A stretch of 10,043 nucleotides of DNA from Chloroflexi bacterium 13_1_40CM_68_21 (GTDB lineage: Bacteria > Chloroflexota > Limnocylindria > P2-11E), in assembly GCA_001917735.1 (NCBI GenBank), contig MNEO01000050.1:1-10043 (forward strand), given 5' to 3'. The notes under the pieces were generated by a model. The model did not search any database. It saw only the letters and a list, made by a program, of their open reading frames with translations, and was not told the origin of the DNA. Shown here piece by piece: positions 1 to 6,412 of the stretch (within the stretch, counting starts at the first letter, position 1; the number at the start of each line of letters is the position of its first letter). Both the position numbers and the translations under genes were made by a program.

Positions 1-30
1 GGGCTCGTTGCCCTGGGCGCCGTGAGCTAG
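1..30 (+). CDS. Possible 3' end of a plus-strand gene (partial)
   Basis: The first nine codons read on the plus strand (GLVALGAVS) end in TAG at 28-30. The stop shares the tetranucleotide CTAG (27-30) with the stop of the minus-strand S41 gene. Convergent genes whose stops share CTAG are common, and the residues are small and hydrophobic, as at the end of a membrane segment. Nine codons are far too few to identify a product, and any frame could look like this by chance. Confidence 0.2.
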   Translation, partial: GLVALGAVS

Positions 31-1391
31 GCGGCGAGGAGCAGCTCGGGCACCTTGGTCGTGCGCGCGATCTTCGTCTTGAGGTACGCCACGGCTGCTT
101 CGAGCTGTGGATCGCCCTGCGCGCCGGAAGGCTGATCGATGACCTGGTCGGGAACGATCCCGCGGCTCGGGCCGTTGAGCTCGGCCCCGGTCTTGGCGTC
201 CTGGATCTTGGTGATGGTCACGAGCAATAGCCCACCGTCCGGGAGATCGCGGGGTTGTCCTGTCCCGACGCACCCCGCCGTCTGCGTTCCCATGACGGTG
301 CCGGCGTCGTTCGCGCGGATGCCGGCAGCGATGATCTCGGCACCCGATGCCGAGTTTCGGTTCACCAGGACGACGAGCGGCTTGGGCTTGGGGAAATAGA
401 AGCGGCGGTTCACGTCGAGCGCGGTGCGGTTGCCGTCCCGGCCGGTCTGGTACACGAGCGTGCCCTGGCGCACGAAGATGCTCGCGATGTCGACCGCGGC
501 CGAGAGATCGCCGCCTGGGTCGGATCGCAGATCGAGGATGATCGCGTCCGCGCCGCTCGCATCGAGACGCTTCACGGCGGCCGAGACCTCGTCGGCGACC
601 GCGCCCACGAGCTGCGGGACGACGATGCGCCCGATGTTCCCGTCGATCAGCGTGTCGGTCTCGAGGGGCACGGCGAACCGCGCGCGATTGATCGTGAAGG
701 AGTAGCTTGCCTGCCCTCGGCGGACGCCGATCGTCACCGGTGTGCCCTCGGCGCCCCGGACCTTGTTGGCGACCTCTTCCGTCTGCAAATCGGTGACGTC
801 CTGACCGTCCACGGTCACGATCTTGTCGCCCTCCTTGATCCCGGCGCGGTCCGCAGGGGTCCCCGCGTACACGCGGACGACTTCGATCGGCTGGTCAACG
901 GCAGGCTTGTTGATCTGCACGCCGATCCCGGACACGGGGGGCTGCGGCTGGTTGAAGCTCTTCGCCCGCGTCGGATCGAGGTAGTAGGTGTGGCATTCGT
1001 TCATCGACTTCGCCATCCCGTCGACCGCCGCACGCTCGAGCTTGGTCTTGTCCGCGCTCGGCGTCGCGGCGACGATCGCGTCCAGGCGGTCGGAGAACTT
1101 GGCGAAATCGGACCACGTGCTGCCGGTGAGGCTCAGCGGCGTCGACGGCAGCCCGCTATCGGTCGCGCCCTGCTTCCTAGCCTCCGTGATCGCGCCGTCC
1201 AAGGCTCCGCCGAGCAGGGTTTTCGACGAGGGCTTGTCGACATGCCGCTCGATCAGCACCTGATAGGCCGCTTCCGCGGTCTTGTACAGCGTGCTGGATG
1301 GCAAGAGCTCGCGCTGCAGCTCCGCGGGTACGAGCGAGCACGCGGCAGCGACGAAGGCGATGAGGGGAAGCAACGTGCGGAGGCGGATCAA
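27..1391 (-). CDS. S41 family peptidase-like lipoprotein with PDZ domain, Lys replaced by Cys
   Basis: This 454-residue protein resembles C-terminal processing (tail-specific) proteases of family S41, which cleave proteins outside the cytoplasm. Residues 1-17 form a lipoprotein-type signal with candidate lipid cysteine C18 (FVAAAC). A helical N-terminal region follows, then the motif ECHTYY (C133, H134). A PDZ domain spans about 153-228 (GIGVQI, GTPADRAGIKEGDKI), followed by the S41 core with LDLRSDPGGD (287-295), the serine motif NRNSASGAEI (probable nucleophile S349) and TAGCVG (371-376). In CtpA/Prc enzymes the last motif carries the catalytic lysine; here that position is C374. The protein may therefore use a Ser-His arrangement with H134, or be inactive. 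The start is TTG, with AAAGAG five bases upstream; no better in-frame start precedes the signal peptide. It lies 54 bp downstream of the sigma gene, so co-transcription is likely. Family assignment is firm; activity is uncertain. Confidence 0.9.
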   Translation of the reverse strand: MIRLRTLLPLIAFVAAACSLVPAELQRELLPSSTLYKTAEAAYQVLIERHVDKPSSKTLLGGALDGAITEARKQGATDSGLPSTPLSLTGSTWSDFAKFSDRLDAIVAATPSADKTKLERAAVDGMAKSMNECHTYYLDPTRAKSFNQPQPPVSGIGVQINKPAVDQPIEVVRVYAGTPADRAGIKEGDKIVTVDGQDVTDLQTEEVANKVRGAEGTPVTIGVRRGQASYSFTINRARFAVPLETDTLIDGNIGRIVVPQLVGAVADEVSAAVKRLDASGADAIILDLRSDPGGDLSAAVDIASIFVRQGTLVYQTGRDGNRTALDVNRRFYFPKPKPLVVLVNRNSASGAEIIAAGIRANDAGTVMGTQTAGCVGTGQPRDLPDGGLLLVTITKIQDAKTGAELNGPSRGIVPDQVIDQPSGAQGDPQLEAAVAYLKTKIARTTKVPELLLAA

Positions 1392-1445
1392 TAAGTCTCT
1401 TTCAAGCAGTGTACGGGGGACGGAGGGCAGAGCCCCCCGACTGGT

Positions 1446-2075
1446 TCAGGCGACCTCGGTCGTTAAGAGCTTTCTTAGGCGACCGAGCGCGCGGAACTGC
1501 AATGCACGGATCGCGCCTTCGTTCTTGCCCAACACCTGCGCGACCTGACGGCTCGACATGTTCTCGACGAATCGCAGGACGATGACCTCCTGCTGTTCGG
1601 TGGTGAGATGCTTCACCGCGCCCCGAAGCGCGTCGACGGCTTCGCCGTGCACCGCGCGCTCGTGGGCGGTCGGTCCATCCTCCGCGACGCCGAACGCGTT
1701 ATCGAGGTCGACGGTCGGACGCTCCCGGCGTCGCCGATCGGTGACCGCGTTGCGCGCGATCGTGTAGAGCCACGCGAGGAACGACTTGCCCTGCCAGCGG
1801 TAGCGGTGGATGTTCGCGAACGCACGAGTGAAAACCTCGCTCGTGAGGTCCTCGGCATCGGAGGGCTCGCGCACGCGATAGAGCAGATAGCGGTAGACGG
1901 AATCGACGTGGCGGTCGTAGAGCTCCGCAAAAGCCATCCGGTCGCCCGAGCGGGCGCGCGCGATGACGTCCGGGACCGGCCCGATGACTTCGAGCGAAAG
2001 TGCGGTGACCTTGGCGACGCCTTCGTTCAAGCGGTCGAGTCTTCCCTTCCTCACCGACGCGTGCTCCGCGACCAT
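1446..2075 (-). CDS. RNA polymerase sigma factor, ECF (sigma-70) family
   Basis: This is an extracytoplasmic-function type sigma factor of about 209 residues, which would direct RNA polymerase to a specific promoter set. Region 2 is clear: GDRMAFAELYDRH, then the region 2.2-type motif DAEDLTSEVF, then WLYTIARNAVTDRRRR. Region 4 is a helix-turn-helix (LTTEQQEVIVLRF, then SSRQVAQVLGKNEGAIRALQ). The ATG at 2075 is preferred because GAAGG lies five bases upstream (plus positions 2081-2085). An in-frame GTG at 2126 would add 17 residues and has GAGGG only about three bases upstream, so it is the alternative. There is no sigma-region 3 and no C-terminal extension. No anti-sigma or zinc-finger partner lies beside it. 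Its neighbours on both sides encode S41-type lipoproteins, hinting that its stimulus or targets concern the cell envelope (inference). Confidence 0.92.
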   Translation of the reverse strand: MVAEHASVRKGRLDRLNEGVAKVTALSLEVIGPVPDVIARARSGDRMAFAELYDRHVDSVYRYLLYRVREPSDAEDLTSEVFTRAFANIHRYRWQGKSFLAWLYTIARNAVTDRRRRERPTVDLDNAFGVAEDGPTAHERAVHGEAVDALRGAVKHLTTEQQEVIVLRFVENMSSRQVAQVLGKNEGAIRALQFRALGRLRKLLTTEVA

Positions 2076-2080
2076 ATCGG

Positions 2081-2085
2081 CCTTC
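2081..2085 (-). promoter_or_regulatory. Ribosome binding site deciding the sigma-factor start
   Basis: The minus strand reads GAAGG, then five bases (CCGAT), then ATG at 2075. Spacing and sequence suit a Shine-Dalgarno site and favour the 209-residue form over the GTG start at 2126. Confidence 0.45.
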
Positions 2086-2151
2086 GGGCGAGTCCGCCAA
2101 TGACCCGCGGGTACCAAAACCGTCACAGGCCCTCTGAATCGGGCGCTCCGC

Positions 2152-2172
2152 GTACGTTAGGGACGAACGTAC
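2152..2172. repeat. Inverted repeat upstream of the sigma gene (candidate operator)
   Basis: GTACGTT (2152-2158) and its exact reverse complement AACGTAC (2166-2172) flank a seven-base spacer. The element lies in the 164-bp gap between the upstream S41 gene and the sigma start, 77 bp before the ATG at 2075 and 26 bp before the alternative GTG at 2126. Neither side is followed by a T run, so it does not look like an intrinsic terminator. A regulator-binding site controlling the sigma gene is the simplest reading, but no regulator is identified. I found no convincing -35/-10 pair beside it. Confidence 0.4.
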
Positions 2173-2239
2173 TAGAAGGAAAGAGCCCCTAAAAGGCGGG
2201 TTGCGGCACCGCTCGCTTGTTCGATTGGCGCTTCCGATG

Positions 2240-3370
2240 TCAGGGCGGGCGCGAGCCCGTCGCGATCTTGTCGAGCAGCAGCTTCGTCGCCGTGTCCACA
2301 GCCGATCGATCGTCCGCCGGGACGTCGGGCGGGATGCCGTTGTTGTTGTACTTCGCTCCGGTGACCGCCCCCGTGAACTCCTGCACGGTGACGGCGAGCT
2401 CTGAGTTGTCGGTCATGTGCGTCGGAATGGTCGCGCCGAGACAGCCGAAGCTGGTGCGACCCACGATCGTCGCGCGCTTGTTCTCCTTGAGCGACGCTGA
2501 GAAGACCTCGGGACCCGATCCTCCGCGATCGTTTTGGATCACCACGATAGGGAGCTGATACGCGGTCGGCAGGCGCAGGTCCTTGATCGCCGACGCCGTT
2601 CCGCCGTTCCCGTTCTTCAGGACCACGCCAAGGGTCGGCTCACCGTTCAGGAACCAGCTGGCCATCGCGTCGGCGCCGTTGCCGCCGATGTTTCCGCGCA
2701 GGTCGAAGAGCCAGGCCTTCGCTCCCTGGGCCAGCGCCCTCTCCAGCATCGCGCTCACCTTTTCGGTGATCTTGTACGTGCCGGTCACGAGGAACTCTTG
2801 GAAGGTGATGTACGCGATGCCGCCGGGCAGGATCTTCCCGGTGAGCCCGGCTTCGTCGGGCCCGCCGAGGCTCGCTCCCTGCGCGGGGATCACCGCTCCG
2901 CCCCCGGTGGGCGTTTTGTCCAGTGATCTGACCCCCCGGCCCGAGTTGTCGACGTAATAGGTATGGCAGTCCGGGCTCGCCTTGATCATGCCGACGATCG
3001 CCGCGTCGGCGATGCGGTTGGCCGAGAGCTGTGGGTTTCGAGCGGCGAGCTGGCCGACCGCGTCCGCGAACTTCTTGAAGTCCGCGATCTGAGGTTCATC
3101 GGTGTCCTGGAACGTCGGTGTCGCGACGTCGTCCTTGCCGCCGGCGGCGCGGACCTCGGCCTTCACCGCGTTGAGGGCGGCCTCGAGCGCCTTCTTGCTG
3201 GTGACGTGGTGGACATCCTGGTCGACGAAGGCGCTGTACGCGATGTCGAGCTTGGAGCGCTTGATATCGGCCGTCGCGGCCGGGCTAGGTGAGGAGGAGG
3301 CCGGCGTGCCGCCCGAGCACGACGCCGCGAGGAGCCCGCAGACAGCCAGAATCAGGAGTGCGCGGCGCAT
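2240..3370 (-). CDS. S41 family peptidase-like lipoprotein without PDZ domain
   Basis: This 376-residue paralogue of the downstream S41 protein is a probable exported lipoprotein. Its signal peptide ends in LAASC with C18 as candidate lipid cysteine, followed by a Ser/Pro/Ala-rich spacer (about 19-34). It keeps the N-terminal helical region and motif DCHTYY (C135, H136), the core motif LFDLRGNIGG (221-230), a serine motif NDRGGSGPEV (S285 aligns with the S41 nucleophile), FGCLG (308-312) and GIPPDV (345-350). The PDZ domain between the CHTYY motif and the core is absent, replaced by a short Gly-rich stretch. As in its paralogue, the usual catalytic lysine position is cysteine (C310). The ATG start has no strong Shine-Dalgarno site, but lies only 22 bp after the rhodanese-ThiF stop, so translation may depend on read-through from that gene. 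It may be a Ser-His hydrolase or a non-catalytic binder. Confidence 0.85.
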   Translation of the reverse strand: MRRALLILAVCGLLAASCSGGTPASSSPSPAATADIKRSKLDIAYSAFVDQDVHHVTSKKALEAALNAVKAEVRAAGGKDDVATPTFQDTDEPQIADFKKFADAVGQLAARNPQLSANRIADAAIVGMIKASPDCHTYYVDNSGRGVRSLDKTPTGGGAVIPAQGASLGGPDEAGLTGKILPGGIAYITFQEFLVTGTYKITEKVSAMLERALAQGAKAWLFDLRGNIGGNGADAMASWFLNGEPTLGVVLKNGNGGTASAIKDLRLPTAYQLPIVVIQNDRGGSGPEVFSASLKENKRATIVGRTSFGCLGATIPTHMTDNSELAVTVQEFTGAVTGAKYNNNGIPPDVPADDRSAVDTATKLLLDKIATGSRPP

Positions 3371-3392
3371 CTATTTCAAAGGATACGGGCGT

Positions 3393-4601
3393 TCAGTCGG
3401 CGGGTGTGGTCACCTTCGCGGGCGCGTACTGCGCGCGCCATTCGGAGGGCGACGCGCAGAAGCCCTCGTAGTCGATGTACGCGGTGATCGTTGGATTCTC
3501 ACCGCAGACCGGGCACTGGGGGTCGCGCCGGAGACGCACCTCGCGGAAGGATCCGTCGAGCGCGTCGTAGAGCAGGTACCGGCCGACGAGCGGCTCCCCG
3601 ATGCCGAGCAGCAGCTTCAGCGCCTCGGTCGCCTGGATCGTTCCGATCACGCCCGGCAGCACGCCAAGCACGCCCGCCTCGGCGCAGGACGGCGCGAGCT
3701 CGGGCGGCGGCGGCTCCGGGAACAGACATCGGTAGCACGGGCCTTCGAAAGGCTTGAACACGGTGACCTGTCCCTCGAAGCGGAAGATCGAACCGTGCAC
3801 GACAGGCTTGCGCCATTTGATCGACGCGTCATTCAGGAGATAACGGGTCGGGAAATTATCCGCGCCGTCGATGACGACGTCGTAGTCCTTGATGATCCGG
3901 TCGATGTTCTCGCTCGTCAGCCGTTCTTGGTACGCGACGACCTTCACCTCGGGGTTGAGCGCCTCGAGGGTCTGCTTCGCGGACTCGACCTTCGGCTCGC
4001 CGATGCGATCGGTCGAGTGGAGGATCTGCCGCTGAAGGTTGGTGAGGTCGACGACGTCGGAGTCCACGATGCCGAGCGTCCCGACGCCGGCCGACGCGAG
4101 ATAAAGCGCCGCGGGTGATCCGAGACCGCCCGCTCCGATAAGGAGCACCTTGCTGTGCAAGAGCTTCTGCTGGCCGGCCTCGCCGACCTCGGGGATGAGG
4201 AGATGGCGCGAGTAACGCTGTGCCTGCTCGGGCGTGAAGCTGGCGGGCTTCGTCCAGGGCTTGCCTGAGTCCTTCCAGCGGTTGAAGCCGCCGGCCATCG
4301 AGATGACGTTGGTGTAGCCGAGCTTCGCCAATGTGTCTGCGGCCATCGCGGAGCGCACCCCACCGGCGCAGTAGAGGATGGTCGTCTTGTCCTTCTCGGG
4401 GAGCCGGTCCTCGGCCCACTGCTCGAGATAGCTCTTGGGAACGTGGACCGCCCCGACGACGTGGCCCTCGTCCCACTCATTCTTCTCGCGCACATCGCCG
4501 AGCTGCACGTCGCCCGAGCGCAGGAGCTCCTGCACCTGCTCGGGGGTCGCTTCCTTGATGCGCTTCTTGATGTCTGCGAAGTAGTCGCGATACGTCGGCA
4601 T
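3393..4601 (-). CDS. Rhodanese-ThiF/MoeB fusion: sulfur-carrier adenylyltransferase
   Basis: This 402-residue cytoplasmic enzyme should adenylate the C-terminus of a ubiquitin-like sulfur carrier (MoaD, ThiS or CysO type) and supply sulfur through its rhodanese domain, as in molybdopterin, thiamine or cysteine synthesis. The rhodanese domain is N-terminal (about 15-115), with active-site loop YCAGGVR and persulfide cysteine C78. The E1-like domain follows (about 124-375): GAGGLGS nucleotide loop (156-162), D180/D182, NLQRQ (188-192), DGADNFPTRYLLND, C306 in SCAEAGVLG, and a zinc site from CYRC (C289, C292) and CPVC (C363, C366). All expected residues are present. The order is opposite to MoeZ/MOCS3-type fusions, where rhodanese is C-terminal. 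The ATG at 4601 has GGGAGAG about six bases upstream. No carrier-protein gene is nearby, so the pathway (Moco, thiamine or other) cannot be decided. Confidence 0.92.
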   Translation of the reverse strand: MPTYRDYFADIKKRIKEATPEQVQELLRSGDVQLGDVREKNEWDEGHVVGAVHVPKSYLEQWAEDRLPEKDKTTILYCAGGVRSAMAADTLAKLGYTNVISMAGGFNRWKDSGKPWTKPASFTPEQAQRYSRHLLIPEVGEAGQQKLLHSKVLLIGAGGLGSPAALYLASAGVGTLGIVDSDVVDLTNLQRQILHSTDRIGEPKVESAKQTLEALNPEVKVVAYQERLTSENIDRIIKDYDVVIDGADNFPTRYLLNDASIKWRKPVVHGSIFRFEGQVTVFKPFEGPCYRCLFPEPPPPELAPSCAEAGVLGVLPGVIGTIQATEALKLLLGIGEPLVGRYLLYDALDGSFREVRLRRDPQCPVCGENPTITAYIDYEGFCASPSEWRAQYAPAKVTTPAD

Positions 4602-4656
4602 TCGTTGCTCTCCCAGGCAAATGCTAAACCGAGCGGTACGATCGGAAATTCCCCGT
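4602..4656. promoter_or_regulatory. Compact divergent promoter region
   Basis: This 55-bp gap must hold start signals for two divergent genes, unless the plus-strand gene begins at 4621. On the minus strand TAGCAT (plus 4621-4626) could be a -10 element, about 20 bp before the ATG at 4601. On the plus strand TACGAT (4637-4642) could be a -10 element for the ATG at 4657. Neither has a convincing -35 hexamer at 17 bp, so this is a weak prediction from position and the TAnnnT pattern only. Confidence 0.25.
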
Positions 4657-5184
4657 ATGCTCGGTCGGCGAGTGGAGACGCTCTACTTCGACCTTCTCCA
4701 GTTCCTGTACCACCTGGCGCTCGCGGTCCTGGTCGGCGGCACGCTCGTGCTCGGCACCGCCGTGGCGCCGGCGCTCTTCGGTAAAGTTGACTCCGCCCCC
4801 GCCGAAGCCTCCGCATCCATCAGGCGAACCCAGGCCGGGACCATCTTCGGCGCGGTGCTCGCGCGGTTCGACGGCTACGCGATCCTCGCCCTCATCGTGC
4901 TCGTCGTGACGAGCGCGCTCAAGGCGGGCTTCGAGGTCACTGGGACGGCCGAGCCGAGACTTATCGCGCGCTGGATCGTCCTCATCCTGCTCGCGGTGGC
5001 CACGCTCTACTCGAGCGCATGGGCGAATCCGGTGGCGCGCTCGATCCGCGAAGCCACAGCCGGTTTCGACGACCTTCCTGGCGGTGCGCCTCCGAAGGTC
5101 GAGTTCGCCCGGCTGCATCGGCGCTCGCGCCGGGCGATGTCAATTGCGGCGGTCTTCGGACTTCTCGCTTTGTTCCTCAGCTAG
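4657..5184 (+). CDS. DUF4149/TMEM205-like integral membrane protein
   Basis: This is a small inner-membrane protein of about 175 residues with four predicted membrane segments. The first covers FLYHLALAVLVGGTLVLG, the second YAILALIVLVVTSAL, the third WIVLILLAVATLYSSAWA and the last AMSIAAVFGLLALFLS. The glycine-rich first helix leading into APALFG, the conserved tryptophan and proline around WANPV, and the late FARLHRRSRRA motif match the DUF4149 (TMEM205-like) family, whose biochemical role is not established. The ATG at 4657 is chosen. An in-frame ATG at 4621 adds 12 polar residues but would take up the divergent promoter space, and a GTG at 4672 is also possible. The 3' end overlaps the convergent small gene by 45 bp. 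No functional link to its neighbours is evident. Confidence 0.78.
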   Translation: MLGRRVETLYFDLLQFLYHLALAVLVGGTLVLGTAVAPALFGKVDSAPAEASASIRRTQAGTIFGAVLARFDGYAILALIVLVVTSALKAGFEVTGTAEPRLIARWIVLILLAVATLYSSAWANPVARSIREATAGFDDLPGGAPPKVEFARLHRRSRRAMSIAAVFGLLALFLS

Positions 5185-5478
5185 CGCGTCCTCGTCACCG
5201 AGGCGCCGGGCGATCTCTCTGAGCAGCCGCCGGTCGCTGACCTCGACGAGCGCTGGATCGGCGTCAGCGCGCGTCGGCTCGGTTGCGGTCGCCTCATCGT
5301 CCGCGACGACCTCGTCGTCCGAGCCGCTATCGTCTCGCAGCGCAACCTCCTGGCACTTGCGGCATACGAGGTCCGTCGTGCCGACGATGTCCGCGGGAAC
5401 GTAGACCTCGTCGAACGACGCGCCTCGAACCCAATTCGTCAGATTCGTCGCGTCGGCCGCTCCGCACTTCGGCTCCAT
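5140..5478 (-). CDS. Small acidic Cys-containing protein, possible partial zinc ribbon
   Basis: I do not recognise this 112-residue protein. The N-terminal half has C5 in PKCGA and a CRKC pair (C39, C42), reminiscent of a zinc ribbon but with only three cysteines and no histidine. A Trp-containing stretch and the segment DEVYVPADIVG lie between them. The C-terminal half is strongly acidic and probably disordered (DDSGSDDEVVADDEA), then has a short helix-prone charged segment (DRRLLREIARRLGDED) and a charged tail. The ATG at 5478 is supported by AGAGGA seven bases upstream; the open frame continues upstream but with implausible Arg/Ser-rich composition. It overlaps the 3' end of the DUF4149 gene by 45 bp and diverges from the AlkZ-related gene. 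A cytoplasmic protein interacting with basic partners is possible, but this is speculative. Confidence 0.62.
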   Translation of the reverse strand: MEPKCGAADATNLTNWVRGASFDEVYVPADIVGTTDLVCRKCQEVALRDDSGSDDEVVADDEATATEPTRADADPALVEVSDRRLLREIARRLGDEDALAEEQSEKSEDRRN

Positions 5479-5485
5479 GCCCGAA

Positions 5486-5491
5486 TCCTCT
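5486..5491 (-). promoter_or_regulatory. Ribosome binding site deciding the start of the small acidic protein
   Basis: The minus strand reads AGAGGA, seven bases, then ATG at 5478. This is the best Shine-Dalgarno match on the minus strand in this region. It separates the plausible 112-residue protein from an open frame that runs on upstream to 5715. Confidence 0.5.
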
Positions 5492-5548
5492 TTCAGATGC
5501 ACGAGTCGCGGTTGACCGATCACGGCGCTACCTCCACGCTCGGACGCA

Positions 5549-6403
5549 ATGGCCGCTGAGTATCGCCGACCGCGAGCGAAGCGCGCGCAAGGTGTGCGAG
5601 TGATCGCACGGGCGCTCGAGCGACACCGCGAGCGCATCGCCGCGCGCCACCGGATACGCACCGCTGACGCGCTCGTGCGCATGGTCGACGGTCTCGGCTT
5701 CTGCTTCGCCTTCACGGCGGAGGTCGCATATCCGGTTCCGGCGGCATTCGATCATCTCGATACACGCAGCGACGGGCGGAAGTGGGAATGGATGTGGGGC
5801 TGGAAGGACGAGCTCGCCGAGGCGAAGCGCCTCTACTACGGGAAGCTCCTCGTCCGGAAACCGACGTTCGTCTCGATGAAGATGCTGCCGACCTTCTACG
5901 CGACCTTCGGCCGCGCCGGCGAAGCCGACGACCATCTCGACGACGTGCGCGCCGGGCGTCTGTCGGAGATCGCCAGACGGATCATCGAGTTTCTGGCGCA
6001 GAACGGCGAGACGCAGACCAAAAGGATGCGATCAGCTCTCGGCGTCAGCTCGCAGGAGGGGAAGCTCCAGTACGCGAAGGCGATCGAGGAGCTGCAGCGG
6101 CTCATGTACGTCGCACGCGTCCGCGCGGTCGGCGAAGGGCGCGAGGACTACAACTACACGTACGACCTCTTCGTGCGCCGTTACCCGGAGACCGTGCGTG
6201 CCGCCGAGCGGTACACATCGGCTGAGGCGATGGTCGTCCTGCTCGAGAGACTCGTCGACCTCGCGGGCGGCGTGACCGAGCGTCAGGTCGCGAAGCTCTT
6301 CGACTGGAGCGATGATCGCGTCGCGCGTCTTTGTGCGCGACTCGAAGCGAAAGAAACGATCGTCAGGGCCGACGGCTTGCTCGTTCTTCCGCGGCTAGGA
6401 TAG
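5549..6403 (+). CDS. AlkZ-related (YcaQ/HTH_42-like) winged-helix protein
   Basis: This 284-residue protein resembles the AlkZ-related group of winged-helix proteins, distant relatives of the DNA glycosylase YcaQ/AlkZ, which unhooks interstrand DNA crosslinks. The family-like signatures are GLGFCFAFT (48-56), the Trp-rich segment WEWMWGWKDEL (79-89) and YYGKLLVRKPTFVSMKMLPTFYA (97-118). A helix-turn-helix or winged-helix segment spans about 138-190 and a second such segment about 225-275. I cannot see the Q/E-x-Q-type catalytic motif of true AlkZ with confidence, so glycosylase activity is not claimed. The N-terminus is very basic (RRPRAKRAQG, then RALERHRERIAARHR), fitting nucleic-acid binding; the true start could lie a little downstream since the ATG at 5549 has no clear Shine-Dalgarno site. 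The peptidase fusion begins 10 bp after its stop, suggesting one transcript. Family call moderate, function uncertain. Confidence 0.7.
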   Translation: MAAEYRRPRAKRAQGVRVIARALERHRERIAARHRIRTADALVRMVDGLGFCFAFTAEVAYPVPAAFDHLDTRSDGRKWEWMWGWKDELAEAKRLYYGKLLVRKPTFVSMKMLPTFYATFGRAGEADDHLDDVRAGRLSEIARRIIEFLAQNGETQTKRMRSALGVSSQEGKLQYAKAIEELQRLMYVARVRAVGEGREDYNYTYDLFVRRYPETVRAAERYTSAEAMVVLLERLVDLAGGVTERQVAKLFDWSDDRVARLCARLEAKETIVRADGLLVLPRLG

Positions 6404-6412
6404 GCCGGCCCC

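Noticed and set aside
255..1394. Long plus-strand open frame antisense to the PDZ-containing S41 gene
   Set aside because: Arg/Asp/His-rich translation with no recognisable motif; it is the shadow of a well-supported gene in high-GC DNA.
1414..1439. CGGGGG...CCCCCG hairpin between the sigma and S41 genes as a terminator
   Set aside because: Six-base stem with a 14-base loop and no T tract on either strand; too weak to call a terminator, and the flanking genes are probably co-transcribed.
2185..2200. GC-rich stem with AAAA loop downstream of the PDZ-less S41 gene as a terminator
   Set aside because: Pairing is interrupted (CCCCT against GGCGGG) and no T run follows the stem; not supportable.
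5512..5540. TTGACC at 5512-5517 as a -35 for the AlkZ-related gene
   Set aside because: No acceptable -10 lies 16-18 bp downstream.
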